From contig NZ_CP049264.1 of NCBI RefSeq assembly GCF_003048875.2, positions 744,001-808,000 of the forward strand: DNA of 64,000 nucleotides, written 5' to 3'. The notes under the pieces are model-generated. The model was not told the origin of the DNA. It ran no database searches and saw nothing but the letters and a program-made list of their open reading frames with translations. The translations under genes and the position numbers were made by a program. The stretch comes from Campylobacter concisus (GTDB taxonomy: Bacteria; Campylobacterota; Campylobacteria; Campylobacterales; Campylobacteraceae). Shown one piece after another: positions 17,807 to 26,614 of the stretch. How positions within the stretch are numbered: position 1 is the stretch's first letter; every line of letters starts with the position of its first letter.

Positions 17807-19006
17807 ATGACAAGCTTACCAAAGTATCTACTTTTTAAATATTTAAGATTTGATAAAACTCAGCCATTTATCGCTCTAAGCGCCTTGCTCGCCTTTCTTG
17901 GTGTTAGCATCGGACTTATGGTTTTGATCGTTGCGATGGCTATTATGAACGGATTTGACAAAGAATTTGAGCGCAAACTTTTTACGATGAACTATCCTAT
18001 AACCGTTCAAAGCGCTTTTAAAGGATCGATCGATGATGGCTTTGTAGATGAGCTAAAGGCTAAATTTAGCGACCTTAAATTTAGTCCATATATCAGCACG
18101 CAGGTCATCTACCGCTCGGCAAATGCGCTTGAGGGTGGGCTAATTTATGGCGTAAATTTTAAAGATGAAAAGCAGATAAACTCAGTTGTAAATGAGGCTT
18201 TAAAAGACAAAGAGCTAGAGGGCTTTGAGATACTTGTGGGAAGCGGCATAACGAGTGAGTTTAGACTAAGAGATGATGAAAAACTAACGCTTATCTTTAC
18301 AAAGGCCGATCCAGCCGGCTTTTCACTAACGCCAAAGATGAAGCGCTTTGACATCGGCGGTTCATTCACATCTGGGCTAATCGCCTATGACAAGGCATTT
18401 TCATATACTTCGGTCGAGGCTTTGAGAAAAATTTTAGACTATCCAAAAGGCGTTTATGATGGAATTCACATCTTTTCAAGTAAGCCATTTGATGATATAA
18501 AAAGAGTGCGCGAGGGGCTTCCAGCAGGCACGGTTGCCATAGGCTGGTGGGAGCAAAATGGCAACTTTTTCTCAGCGCTTGCACTTGAAAAAAGAGCACT
18601 TTTTATAGTTTTGATGCTTATTATCCTTGTGGCGTCGCTAAATATAATAAGCTCACTACTAATGACCGTGATGAACCGTAGGCAGGAGATCGCCTTGCTT
18701 CTAGCACTTGGAGCTAGCAAAGGCGAGATAAAAAGAAGCTTCTTTTATCAAGGGCTAGTTATCGGCGGAGGTGGCATTATATTTGGCTTGGTGCTTGGCT
18801 TTTTGGGGCTATTTTTACTTGGAAATTTCAACATCATAGACCTGCCAGCTGATGTTTATGGCTCAAGCAAACTACCGCTTGAACTCTCAACTCTTGATCT
18901 TGTGCTTATCGTAGTTGGCGCTGTGTTTATCGTGGCTATCTCGTCTTACTATCCAGCCAAAAAAGCCACTGAGGTAAATGTCCTTCAAACTTTGAGAAAT
19001 GAGTAA
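17807..19006 (+). CDS. LolC/LolE-type ABC transporter permease (FtsX/MacB fold)
   Basis: This inner-membrane permease probably extracts lipoproteins for LolA. The 399-aa protein has an N-terminal membrane helix (about residues 22-46, with the family hallmark FLGVSIGLMVLIVAMAIMNGF), a periplasmic domain of about 210 residues, and three C-terminal helices with MTVMNRRQEIALLLALGASKGEIKRSFFYQG, the FtsX/LolE signature loop. The ATG at 17807 is preferred over an in-frame TTG 3 bp upstream. One permease gene instead of separate lolC and lolE is usual in epsilonproteobacteria. No ATPase gene lies next to it here. Confidence 0.85.
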   Translation: MTSLPKYLLFKYLRFDKTQPFIALSALLAFLGVSIGLMVLIVAMAIMNGFDKEFERKLFTMNYPITVQSAFKGSIDDGFVDELKAKFSDLKFSPYISTQVIYRSANALEGGLIYGVNFKDEKQINSVVNEALKDKELEGFEILVGSGITSEFRLRDDEKLTLIFTKADPAGFSLTPKMKRFDIGGSFTSGLIAYDKAFSYTSVEALRKILDYPKGVYDGIHIFSSKPFDDIKRVREGLPAGTVAIGWWEQNGNFFSALALEKRALFIVLMLIILVASLNIISSLLMTVMNRRQEIALLLALGASKGEIKRSFFYQGLVIGGGGIIFGLVLGFLGLFLLGNFNIIDLPADVYGSSKLPLELSTLDLVLIVVGAVFIVAISSYYPAKKATEVNVLQTLRNE

Positions 19007-19040
19007 AGCCTGGCAAAGCTAGGCTTTAAATTTGATTTTT
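19004..19040 (+). terminator. Terminator after the LolC-like permease
   Basis: Stem TAAAGCCT / AGGCTTTA (19004-19011 and 19021-19028) with a 9-nt loop, followed by AATTTGATTTTT. The left arm includes the stop codon. Confidence 0.7.
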
Positions 19041-19135
19041 AAAAGCATATTATTGGCTGATATGCTTTTTGTTTTAATTTGTATGTTGTATATAAAATTG
19101 TCTAGTTATTTGTGAAAGCTCTTTGAGTGTATTTA

Positions 19136-19414
19136 TTACTTTACTTTTTGATAAATTTCATCCAACATTCCTTTTTGGTCTAAAGCAATGCTTGCATTTT
19201 TACAATTTTTGACCTTAACGCTGTTGTAACCCTCATCTCTATAATGGTTATTTTTTACACAATCAGCATATATCTTAATTGTTTCATCAATGTGCTCTTT
19301 GTAATATTTAGCAGTTTTTGGCTCTTCAACCTTTTTTACTGCTTCGCCACCGCATCCAGATAAAACTCCGATCAATAAAGCAGAAAGTGCTGCAACTAAA
19401 ATTGATCTTTTCAT
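19136..19414 (-). CDS. EexN-family lipoprotein (entry-exclusion type)
   Basis: This 92-aa lipoprotein has the signal MKRSILVAALSALLIGVLSGC with the lipid-accepting Cys in LSGC. The mature part has the EexN pattern: KYYKEHIDETIKIYADCVKN, then KVKNCKNASIAL, with two paired cysteines. EexN relatives come from conjugative plasmids, where they block uptake of a second copy, but chromosomal orphans are common in Campylobacter. No conjugation genes lie nearby, so a role in exclusion is doubtful here. I start at ATG 19414 (ribosome site AAAAGGA), not at the longer reading to 19444. It ends an accessory patch with the toxin-antitoxin pair. Confidence 0.75.
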   Translation of the reverse strand: MKRSILVAALSALLIGVLSGCGGEAVKKVEEPKTAKYYKEHIDETIKIYADCVKNNHYRDEGYNSVKVKNCKNASIALDQKGMLDEIYQKVK

Positions 19415-19504
19415 ATATATCCTTTTTAAATTTGATAAAAACAATGTGATTATAATAAAGTTATATTTTAAAAAGACTTATGAAAAGATGTTGAGAAAAA
19501 AATA

Positions 19505-19768
19505 TTAATTATAATGTCCTTTGCAGGCTATTATGTAGATCGTAGTCATATCAACTGCATAGACCAAGCGGTGTTCGCTATTTATCCTTCTGCTATAAAA
19601 ACCAGATAAATTTCCTTTTAGCGCTTCGGGCTTGCCTATACCATCAAAAGGATCTCTTGCCATATCTTTTATGAGTTCATTTATCCTTTTTAATGTATTT
19701 TTGTCTTGATTTTGCCAAGATAGATAGTCCTGCCAAGCGTCAAAATCCCATTTTATATCTCTACTCAT
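19505..19768 (-). CDS. YoeB/Txe-family mRNA-cleaving toxin
   Basis: This 87-aa RelE-superfamily toxin is of the YoeB/Txe type. These toxins bind the ribosome and cut mRNA. Family features are WDFDAWQDYLSWQNQDKNTLKRINELIKD at the N-terminus, GIGKPEALKGNLSGFYSRRINSEHRLVY in the middle (catalytic Glu, Arg and His region), and the C-terminal CKGHY, whose His-Tyr end is a YoeB hallmark. All key residues look intact. The gene follows its antitoxin by 2 bp. Confidence 0.9.
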   Translation of the reverse strand: MSRDIKWDFDAWQDYLSWQNQDKNTLKRINELIKDMARDPFDGIGKPEALKGNLSGFYSRRINSEHRLVYAVDMTTIYIIACKGHYN

Positions 19769-19770
19769 TG

Positions 19771-20025
19771 TTAGCTTAGTAGTTCCTGCTCTTTAAAATT
19801 TAGCTTTCCTTCTTTAAAGTCTTTCATCTTTTTCTCAAGATAGGCTATGTTTTCGTCTTTATAAAATGGATCTGGAGCTGAAACCTCAAAAGGGATAGCT
19901 CTTTCAGAGACTAGCTTTGTAAGAAAGATATTAACAGCTGACGACATAGAAAGCCCCATCTCTTTGCAGATCGCCTCGGCTGATTTTTTAATATTATCTT
20001 CTACTCTTAAGCAAATTTGTGCCAT
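19771..20025 (-). CDS. RelB/DinJ-family antitoxin
   Basis: This 84-aa antitoxin has an N-terminal ribbon-helix-helix (AQICLRVEDNIKKSAEAICKEMGLSMSSAVNIFLTK) and an acidic/basic C-terminal toxin-binding tail. The RHH matches RelB/DinJ proteins, which bind operators as dimers and repress their own operon. Pairing a DinJ-like antitoxin with a YoeB-like toxin is a mixed combination, since YoeB usually goes with YefM/Phd. A TATAAT box and an inverted repeat lie upstream. Confidence 0.88.
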   Translation of the reverse strand: MAQICLRVEDNIKKSAEAICKEMGLSMSSAVNIFLTKLVSERAIPFEVSAPDPFYKDENIAYLEKKMKDFKEGKLNFKEQELLS

Positions 20026-20042
20026 TGTTTATCCTTTTTGCA

Positions 20043-20081
20043 ATTATAATATCATAGATTGTATTTATAAATAATTACAAT
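20043..20081 (-). promoter_or_regulatory. Toxin-antitoxin promoter with candidate operator
   Basis: On the minus strand a TATAAT -10 lies at 20043-20048, 18 bp before the antitoxin ATG. Just upstream is a 24-bp imperfect inverted repeat (20058-20081, half-site ATTGTA, 10 of 11 positions matching, 2-bp centre). Its place upstream of the -10 fits autorepression by the ribbon-helix-helix antitoxin. Confidence 0.6.
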
Positions 20082-20104
20082 GCATAGTTTTTCGTATAAA
20101 TTTA

Positions 20105-21730
20105 CTACGCTCTTACATCGTGGTCGATCTTGCACTGAAGGGCTTCATGAACAAGTGTTTTTGCCATGACGCGCTCCTCACTTATAAGGTGGAAATTTGC
20201 ACCTAGCTCGCCAAAGATATCTTTGTTGCCCTCGCCATTTGCTTTGATGATCGTTTGGATATTTGCTCCGTAGTCTTTGATCTTTTGCGCGATCAGCTCA
20301 ACTCTTTGCTCGTTATTTACAGTTATGATGACAGCGGCTGCATCGTCTAAGCAAGCGTTTTCAAGAGTGTTGCTTTGAAGCACGTTTCCTAAAAATACAT
20401 TTTCCCCACGGCTCCTACCAAGCTCGACTAGACTGATATCATTATCAAGCACGATGTATAAAAGCTTTGTCTCTTTTAACCTTAAAACCACCTCTTGACC
20501 GAGCCTATCATAGCCAAAGACCACGATGTGATTTTTTAGTTTTTGTGGCTTTAAGGTCTCGTTTGACTCAACTACCACCTCACGCTCTACAAGATCAGCT
20601 AAGACATCAAGCTTTTTAAGTATAAAAGGTGTTGCAAACATCGATATAACAGAGGCTGCGATGAAAATTTGAGCTGTTTGGACATCAAGTAAATTTCTTG
20701 TAGTCATCAGCCCAAAGACAGCCAGTGCAAATTCGCCGATCTGACAGACGCTAAGTGCGGTCTTAGCAGCGACCCTGCGTTTTAAGTAGATATTTAAAAC
20801 GGCAAAAACGACGATGGCTTTTACGACCATTATGCTAAAGACTAGACCTAAAACTAGCCAGATATTTGAGAGCACGACTACAAAATTTATCTGCATGCCA
20901 ACAGTTATGAAAAATAGTCCAAGAAGCAGATCTCTAAAAGGTATGAGATCGACCTCGATCTGGTGCTTATACTGCGTCTCAGCCATCATCATGCCAGCTA
21001 AAAATGCGCCAAGTGAGTATGAAAAGCCAAAGAAGTGAGCTAGCGTGCTAGCACCAACGACTAAAAATAGGATCGTGGCTATAAAGACCTCTTGAGAGTT
21101 TGTCTGAACGACTTTGTAAAATATCCAGTTGATGACGTATTTGCCGAGCAAAAATAGCACAACGATAAGGATAACCGCACTCGTAAATGTTTTTAGCAAA
21201 AGCTCATTTATAGAGGCATCTTGCGAGCTAAACATATCTATCATAAGCAAAATAGGGATGACGGCGATATCTTGAAATAGCAAAATTCCAAGCGCCTTTC
21301 TACCATAAATTTTACTCACATCGCCATTGTCATTTAGTGTTTTTAGCACGATCGCAGTTGATGATAGAGCAAAGGCAAGACCAGCGATAAGCGCTGTCTC
21401 GTCCTTTAGATGAAGCGCGTAGTAAAGCATCACGCCCATCACAAAGCCGCTTAAGCAAACTTGCAGACCGCCATTTAGAAAGACCTCTTTTTTCATGCTC
21501 ATCAGGTGCTTAAAGCTAAACTCAAGTCCGATCGTAAACATCAAAAATGCGATACCAAATTCCGCGATATGAGAAATTTCATCGTTGCTTTTTAGGTTGA
21601 AAAATTCTGATATAAGCGTGCCGGTTACGATGTAGCCGATGATGGTTGGTATCTGAAATTTCTTAAAAATGACATTTAACGCGACTGAGATAGCAGCGAC
21701 AAGCAAGAAGCCTTCTAAAATTTGTTCCAT
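20105..21730 (-). CDS. kefB: KefB-type monovalent cation:proton antiporter (CPA2) with TrkA-N domain
   Basis: This 541-aa protein has about 12 membrane helices in the first 385 residues. It carries CPA2 markers: the N-terminal GYIVTGTLI segment, FGIAFLMFTIGLEFS, GLAFALSSTAIVLKTL, and FFITVGMQINF. A cytoplasmic TrkA-N Rossmann domain follows (NHIVVFGYDRLGQEVVLRL, then DNDISLVELGRSRG), which senses NAD(H) or glutathione adducts in Kef systems. Potassium efflux coupled to proton entry is the usual role; ion specificity is not visible. It sits 3 bp downstream of hspR, matching cbpA-hspR-kefB in C. jejuni. Confidence 0.88.
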   Translation of the reverse strand: MEQILEGFLLVAAISVALNVIFKKFQIPTIIGYIVTGTLISEFFNLKSNDEISHIAEFGIAFLMFTIGLEFSFKHLMSMKKEVFLNGGLQVCLSGFVMGVMLYYALHLKDETALIAGLAFALSSTAIVLKTLNDNGDVSKIYGRKALGILLFQDIAVIPILLMIDMFSSQDASINELLLKTFTSAVILIVVLFLLGKYVINWIFYKVVQTNSQEVFIATILFLVVGASTLAHFFGFSYSLGAFLAGMMMAETQYKHQIEVDLIPFRDLLLGLFFITVGMQINFVVVLSNIWLVLGLVFSIMVVKAIVVFAVLNIYLKRRVAAKTALSVCQIGEFALAVFGLMTTRNLLDVQTAQIFIAASVISMFATPFILKKLDVLADLVEREVVVESNETLKPQKLKNHIVVFGYDRLGQEVVLRLKETKLLYIVLDNDISLVELGRSRGENVFLGNVLQSNTLENACLDDAAAVIITVNNEQRVELIAQKIKDYGANIQTIIKANGEGNKDIFGELGANFHLISEERVMAKTLVHEALQCKIDHDVRA

Positions 21731-21733
21731 ATA

Positions 21734-22108
21734 TTATTTTTTGCCTTCGTAAAATACAAGATCAAAGCTACTTTTTCTCTTTACTAGCGATCTTTTGGTG
21801 CTAGTTTGACTGGTAGCTTCGTGTAATTTTTTATTTAAATCATCAATAGTTGCTTCTAAATCGTCAATTTTCTCTTTTAGCTGAAGTATCACATCAACAC
21901 CTGCTAAATTTACGCCAAGCTCACGGGTCAAATTTAGTATGGTTTTTACACGATCAACGTCTTTTTGCGAGTAGAGCCTCATCTTGCCATCTGTTCTTGA
22001 GGGTTCAACTAGTCCCTCTCTTTCGTATTGTCTTAAAGTTTGTGGATGTATGCTTAAAACCTTTGCTACAACGCTTATTAAAAAAAGTGGTTCTTCATAA
22101 TTTTGCAT
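21734..22108 (-). CDS. hspR: Heat-shock repressor HspR (MerR family)
   Basis: HspR is a MerR-type repressor of chaperone genes that binds HAIR inverted repeats. The 124-aa protein has the MerR helix-turn-helix at about residues 8-75: LFLISVVAKVLSIHPQTLRQYEREGLVEPSR, then MRLYSQKDVDRVK. A coiled coil follows (residues 80-110). The C-terminus ends with SSFDLVFYEGKK. In Campylobacter and Helicobacter HspR acts with DnaK and with HrcA. It is the second gene of the cbpA-hspR-kefB operon, and a HAIR-like site lies in front of cbpA, so feedback control is likely. Confidence 0.93.
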   Translation of the reverse strand: MQNYEEPLFLISVVAKVLSIHPQTLRQYEREGLVEPSRTDGKMRLYSQKDVDRVKTILNLTRELGVNLAGVDVILQLKEKIDDLEATIDDLNKKLHEATSQTSTKRSLVKRKSSFDLVFYEGKK

Positions 22109-22111
22109 TTT

Positions 22112-23008
22112 TTACTCCGGTAATTTTTCTTTTAACTCTTTTACTAAGCCCTCGTCAAGCTCACTGATATTTGGAAGTTTTACCCTAGCTTTTAAGTAAA
22201 GATCGCCATAAATTCCGCTCTTTCTGTTTTGCACGCCGTATCCTTTCAAGCGGATCTTTGTGCCTGTTTTTGAGTTCTCAGCGATTTTGATGGTTACATC
22301 TTTTTTATATGTATGTACATTTATCTTGCCGCCAAAGAGCATAGTTTTTAGTGGAATTTCTACATCTTTATATAGATCATCTCCGACTCTTTCGTACTCG
22401 TCACTTGGCTCAACGCTAATGGCAAGTATAAGATCGCCAGTTTGACCGCCAGCACTCTTGCCTTTGCCTTTTATGCGAAGTTTTTCGCCGCCTTCTATGC
22501 CGCTTGGGATCTTTATCTTGATGCTTTCGCCATTAAAATTTATCTTATGTTCGCCGCCAGTTACAGCCACGTCAAATGGTATAGAAATTTTAGCATTTAC
22601 ATCTAGATCAGCTCCGCCAAAGCCAAATCCACCTCCGCCAAAGCCTTCAAATCCCTCAAAACCTCCGCCAAAGCCACCGCTAAATTTAGCGCCGCCTCCG
22701 CCAAATCCGCCTGAGAAGATATTTTTCAAGATATCGTTTAGATCGCCCATATCGGCTGAACCTCTGGCAAAGTCGTGGAAATTTTGACCGCCAAACATAT
22801 TATCGCCGTATTGATCATACTGGGCACGTTTTTTCTCGTCACTTAAAATTTCATAAGCAGCGTTTATCTCTTTAAATTTATCCTCTGCTCCAGGGTCTTT
22901 GTTGATGTCTGGGTGGTACTTTCTAGCAAGTTTTCTATAAGCTTTTTTTATCTCGTCGCTTGATGCGCCTTTTGAAACTCCTAAAGTTTCATATAAGCTT
23001 TCGCTCAT
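22112..23008 (-). CDS. cbpA: DnaJ-family co-chaperone CbpA
   Basis: This is a J-domain partner of DnaK (298 aa). The J-domain (about residues 3-68) includes HPDIN, the conserved HPD. A Gly/Phe-rich linker follows (about residues 75-135, many GGF/GFGG repeats). The C-terminal substrate-binding domains are [22 protein letters not shown] and [16 protein letters not shown]. The zinc-finger CXXCXGXG repeats of full DnaJ are absent, which makes it CbpA type rather than DnaJ. It leads the operon with hspR (3-bp gap). Confidence 0.92.
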   Translation of the reverse strand: MSESLYETLGVSKGASSDEIKKAYRKLARKYHPDINKDPGAEDKFKEINAAYEILSDEKKRAQYDQYGDNMFGGQNFHDFARGSADMGDLNDILKNIFSGGFGGGGAKFSGGFGGGFEGFEGFGGGGFGFGGADLDVNAKISIPFDVAVTGGEHKINFNGESIKIKIPSGIEGGEKLRIKGKGKSAGGQTGDLILAISVEPSDEYERVGDDLYKDVEIPLKTMLFGGKINVHTYKKDVTIKIAENSKTGTKIRLKGYGVQNRKSGIYGDLYLKARVKLPNISELDEGLVKELKEKLPE

Positions 23009-23035
23009 ATATTCTCCTTATGTTTTTTGACACGG

Positions 23036-23041
23036 ATTATA
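23036..23041 (-). promoter_or_regulatory. cbpA-hspR -10 box
   Basis: On the minus strand TATAAT is preceded by TGA, an extended -10 (TGATATAAT), 28 bp before the cbpA ATG. The HspR-type site lies upstream where the -35 would be. Confidence 0.7.
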
Positions 23042-23049
23042 TCACAAAA

Positions 23050-23070
23050 CTTTAGTCTATGCAAGTCAAG
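23050..23070 (-). promoter_or_regulatory. HAIR-like HspR operator upstream of cbpA-hspR
   Basis: On the minus strand the sequence reads CTTGACT-N7-ACTAAAG. The published HspR consensus (HAIR) is CTTGAGT-N7-ACTCAAG, so 12 of 14 half-site bases match with the right 7-bp spacer. It sits over the -35 region of the cbpA promoter, the expected repressor position. Confidence 0.72.
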
Positions 23071-23164
23071 TTTATTTTTATTTACAAAGGAGAAAAAAAG
23101 CGTTAAGATTTTATTTTTAAGCTCTATTTATAATTTCAAGACATTTTCAATTTAAAGGAAAAAA

Positions 23165-24568
23165 ATGAAAAAATTTATGCTAATTTCATTAGCAGCGGCT
23201 TCTTTGCTAATGGGAGCTGATATTAAATTTAACGAAGCAAACCAAGATGTAACTAGAGTTTCGCCGTTAAGCGATAAAAATAGTGTGCTTTCATACTATG
23301 ACTCTATCGCTCAGGCAAAACTTTCAGTTGTAAATATCTCAACTACAAAAACAGTAAGCAACGCAGGCATCGAGCAGATGTTTAACGACCCGTTTTTTAA
23401 TGAATTTTTTGGATTTAACTTTGCAAAGCCAAAAGAGAAAGAAAAGACAACCTCTCTTGGCTCTGGCGTTATCATCTCAAATGACGGCTACATCGTTACA
23501 AACAACCACGTCATCGAAGATAGCGACCAGATCGTTGTGACCTTGGCAAAGGGTGGCAAAGAGTATAAAGCAAAGCTAATAGGTAGCGATCCAAAGACTG
23601 ATCTAGCCGTTATAAAGATAGATGCAAATGGGCTAAATGCGATCACATTTGCCGACTCATCAAAGCTGCTTGATGCAGATGTCGTCTTTGCTATAGGCAA
23701 TCCTTTTGGCGTAGGCGAGAGTATCACTCAAGGCATCGTTTCAGGGCTAAATAAAGATGATATCGGACTTAATCAATATGAAAATTTCATCCAAACAGAC
23801 GCCTCTATAAACCCTGGCAACTCAGGTGGCGCTTTGGTTGATAGCAGGGGCTATTTAGTCGGTATAAACTCAGCCATACTTTCAAAAAGTGGCGGCAACA
23901 ACGGCATAGGCTTTGCCATACCATCAAATATGGTAAAAGATATCGCTAAAAAGCTGATAACTGACGGCAAGATCGAGCGTGGATTTATCGGCGTTACGAT
24001 CGCAAATTTAACCGATGAGCAAAAAGAGCTTTATACAAATAAAGAGGGCGCGCTAATAAGCGGCGTAGAGCAGGGCATGCCAGCAGATGAAGCAGGGCTA
24101 AAAAGAGGCGACTTGGTTATTTCAGCAAACGGCAAAGCTATCAAAAACGCAAATGATCTTAAAAATTTCATCGGCTCACTAACTCCAAATAGCAGCGTTG
24201 ATATAACTTATGAGCGATCAAATAAAGTTATGAATACAAAAATCAAGCTTGTAAATATGGATCACAACGCAAAAGATGCTACAAAAAGCGTTATCATCGA
24301 AGGTCTTAGCGTTAGTAATCTAAGCGATGAGATAAGATTTAAATATAAGATCAGCCCAGATACTCAAGGCGTGCTTGTAACTGACGTAAAATCTGGCTCA
24401 AAAGCTGAAGACTTTGGCTTTGAAAAGGGCGACGTGATAGTTCAAGTTGGCGAAGAGAGCATAAAAGACCTTCAGACATTTTCGAATACAGTCAAAAACG
24501 CAAAAGGCAAAAAGACGCTAGTGTGGGTAAACCGCGGTGGCATCATGCAAGGCCTTGTTATAAAATAA
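23165..24568 (+). CDS. htrA: Periplasmic serine protease/chaperone HtrA (DegP)
   Basis: HtrA degrades and refolds misfolded periplasmic proteins; in Campylobacter it is also secreted and linked to heat and oxygen tolerance. The 467-aa protein has a signal peptide (MKKFMLISLAAASLLMGA) and a trypsin-like domain with His115 (TNNHV), Asp146 (KTDLAV) and Ser220 (NPGNSGG). Two PDZ domains follow at about residues 255-350 and 365-467. The catalytic triad is complete. It is divergent from cbpA and followed by a strong palindromic terminator before cprR, as in C. jejuni. Confidence 0.95.
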   Translation: MKKFMLISLAAASLLMGADIKFNEANQDVTRVSPLSDKNSVLSYYDSIAQAKLSVVNISTTKTVSNAGIEQMFNDPFFNEFFGFNFAKPKEKEKTTSLGSGVIISNDGYIVTNNHVIEDSDQIVVTLAKGGKEYKAKLIGSDPKTDLAVIKIDANGLNAITFADSSKLLDADVVFAIGNPFGVGESITQGIVSGLNKDDIGLNQYENFIQTDASINPGNSGGALVDSRGYLVGINSAILSKSGGNNGIGFAIPSNMVKDIAKKLITDGKIERGFIGVTIANLTDEQKELYTNKEGALISGVEQGMPADEAGLKRGDLVISANGKAIKNANDLKNFIGSLTPNSSVDITYERSNKVMNTKIKLVNMDHNAKDATKSVIIEGLSVSNLSDEIRFKYKISPDTQGVLVTDVKSGSKAEDFGFEKGDVIVQVGEESIKDLQTFSNTVKNAKGKKTLVWVNRGGIMQGLVIK

Positions 24569-24572
24569 CTAC

Positions 24573-24612
24573 TTAAGAGCTGAAATTTCAGCTCTTAACT
24601 CTTTTAAATTTT
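24573..24612 (+). terminator. htrA terminator
   Basis: A perfect 26-bp palindrome (24573-24598, half TTAAGAGCTGAAA) is followed by a CTCTTTTAAATTTTT tail. It separates htrA from cprRS. Confidence 0.8.
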
Positions 24613-24628
24613 TAAAACCTTTATCTGC

Positions 24629-24634
24629 TATAAT
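24629..24634 (+). promoter_or_regulatory. cprRS -10 box
   Basis: TATAAT preceded by TGC gives an extended -10 (TGCTATAAT), 31 bp before the cprR ATG, with a CAGGAAAG ribosome site in between. It means cprRS has its own promoter after the htrA terminator. Confidence 0.7.
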
Positions 24635-24665
24635 CCTTAAAAATAAATTTACATCAGGAAAGATC

Positions 24666-25343
24666 ATGACTAGAATTTTAATGATAGAAGATGATATGGA
24701 GCTTGCTGAAATTTTAACTGAATACCTAGAAAACTACGACATAAAAGTAACGACGGCCGAGGAGCCATATATCGGACTATCTACTTTAAACACAAGTGAA
24801 TTTGACCTAGTTATCCTTGATCTTACGCTCCCTGGCATGGACGGACTAGAGGTGTGCAAAGAGATAAGGAAAAAACACAACATCCCTATAATCATCTCAA
24901 GCGCAAGGCACGATATAACGGACAAAGTAAATGCCCTAGATAATGGCGCGGACGACTATCTGCCAAAGCCTTATGACCCACAAGAGCTTCTTGCTCGCAT
25001 AAAAAGCCATCTAAGAAGGCAGAGCATAGCTCCTGCAAATGAGGCAAGAAATTTAAACAAAGACTTGGTTTTAAAAGAATTTGAGCGTGAAATTTTATTT
25101 AAAGGCAGCGTGCTAAATTTAACCGCAGCGGAGTATGACATCTTAAAATATCTGCTTCAAAAAGAGGGCGGGGCGGTCACTAGAGAGGAGCTCATCTACA
25201 ACTGCGAGAGCATAAATGAAGATAGCTCAAACAAAAGTATCGACGTCATCATCGGCAGAATTCGCCAAAAACTAAATGAAAATCCAAAAGAGCCAAAATA
25301 CATCCACGCGATCCGCGGCATCGGCTATAAGTTGGTCCTTTGA
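24666..25343 (+). CDS. cprR: OmpR-family response regulator CprR
   Basis: This 225-aa response regulator has a receiver domain (residues 1-115) with acidic pocket EDD at 8-10, phospho-acceptor Asp52 (LVILDLTLPGMDG) and Lys101 (DYLPKPYDP). A winged-helix OmpR-type DNA-binding domain follows (about 130-225, including LTAAEYDILKYL, VTREEL and a C-terminal HAIRGIGYKLV). The sequence and the place after htrA match CprR of C. jejuni, which affects biofilm and envelope properties and was found to be essential there. Its stop overlaps the sensor kinase start. Confidence 0.9.
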   Translation: MTRILMIEDDMELAEILTEYLENYDIKVTTAEEPYIGLSTLNTSEFDLVILDLTLPGMDGLEVCKEIRKKHNIPIIISSARHDITDKVNALDNGADDYLPKPYDPQELLARIKSHLRRQSIAPANEARNLNKDLVLKEFEREILFKGSVLNLTAAEYDILKYLLQKEGGAVTREELIYNCESINEDSSNKSIDVIIGRIRQKLNENPKEPKYIHAIRGIGYKLVL

Positions 25344-26584
25344 TGCCAAGATCTTCTATATTTATCACGATAACATTTATCTTTGGGCTCGCGCTTGTTT
25401 CGATATTTCTAGCCTTTTTGTGGCTCATGGGTTTTGATAAACAAAACTACACAAGAGAGCTAAACAACAAATACTCAAACGTCGCTAGGACAAATTTACT
25501 CTACATGGGTGGCATCATAAACAAAGCTCAGTACGACCGTCAGCTCTCAAACATCGATATGCCAGAGATCACTGCCAAAAACGAAAAAGAAGAAATTTTA
25601 AAAAATGCAGCCGTTTTAGAAGAAATTTCAAGCGATCTAGGATCAAGTGCTATCTTGCTTTATGATAAGCATCACTACCTAAAGATCGAGCACTTAGATG
25701 AGCTAAAGCTTTTGATGGATAAGGAATTTCAGCCTTATAGATACGAGGTGATAAAGGCTGTGTTTGCCGTAGTTGCAGTCATCTTGCTGGCTGCTTATAT
25801 TTTTGTAATTTACAAGATAAAGCCGCTAAGAAAGCTAAAACGCCAGATCGTGAAATTTGCAAATGGCGAGCTTGACGGCGTACAAAATGTCGGCAACGGT
25901 AAGGATGAAATTTCTGAAGTTTCAGAGGCATTTTATGAGGCTGTTTGTCAGATCAAAGCACTAAATGACTCAAGGCATCTTTTCTTAAGAAATATCATGC
26001 ACGAGCTAAAAACGCCTATCACAAAGGGGCTGATCGCTGCTCAAATGATAGAAAAAAGTAAGAACCAAGAGAGGCTCATCTCTGTCTTTCATAAGCTTGA
26101 AAATTTGATAAACGAGCTTGCAGCGATCGAGCAGATCACTTCAAAGATAGGACTTACCAATAAAACACCTTATCTTATGAGAGATCTCATCGATGAGGCT
26201 ATCGATATAGCGATGGTTGAAAAGGAGCATGTTGGTATCAGCGAGCTTGATGAGGTTAGGGTGATGGTTGATTTTAAGCTATTTTCAGTCGCTATAAAAA
26301 ATATGATAGATAATGGTATAAAGTATTCAACCGATAAGCACGTAAATATCATGGTTAGCAAGGATCATATGAAATTTATAACCCAAGGCGAGAAGCTAAA
26401 AAACGACCTTGACTTTTACATCCAGCCATTTATCAAAGGCGAGGATGCGCAAAAGAGCTTTGGTCTAGGTTTATATATAGTTAGCAACATCCTTGAGGCT
26501 CATGGACTAAAATTTGGCTATGAATACAAAAATGGAATGAATGTCTTTATTTTTGAAAATTTACAAGATATAATAGTGGCGTAA
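25343..26584 (+). CDS. cprS: Sensor histidine kinase CprS
   Basis: This 413-aa inner-membrane kinase partners CprR. Membrane helices lie at about residues 6-29 and 138-158, with a periplasmic sensor of about 105 residues between them and a HAMP-like linker (about 160-205). The H-box is NIMHELKTPITKG with His220. The N-box is IKNMIDNGIKYS and the G2-box FGLGLYIV; the catalytic domain is short, as in this subfamily. The ATG at 25343 overlaps the cprR stop by one base, so translation is coupled. The signal sensed is not known from sequence. Confidence 0.9.
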   Translation: MPRSSIFITITFIFGLALVSIFLAFLWLMGFDKQNYTRELNNKYSNVARTNLLYMGGIINKAQYDRQLSNIDMPEITAKNEKEEILKNAAVLEEISSDLGSSAILLYDKHHYLKIEHLDELKLLMDKEFQPYRYEVIKAVFAVVAVILLAAYIFVIYKIKPLRKLKRQIVKFANGELDGVQNVGNGKDEISEVSEAFYEAVCQIKALNDSRHLFLRNIMHELKTPITKGLIAAQMIEKSKNQERLISVFHKLENLINELAAIEQITSKIGLTNKTPYLMRDLIDEAIDIAMVEKEHVGISELDEVRVMVDFKLFSVAIKNMIDNGIKYSTDKHVNIMVSKDHMKFITQGEKLKNDLDFYIQPFIKGEDAQKSFGLGLYIVSNILEAHGLKFGYEYKNGMNVFIFENLQDIIVA

Positions 26585-26614
26585 AATCAAAACCGCAAAA
26601 AAAGGAGTGTAAAA

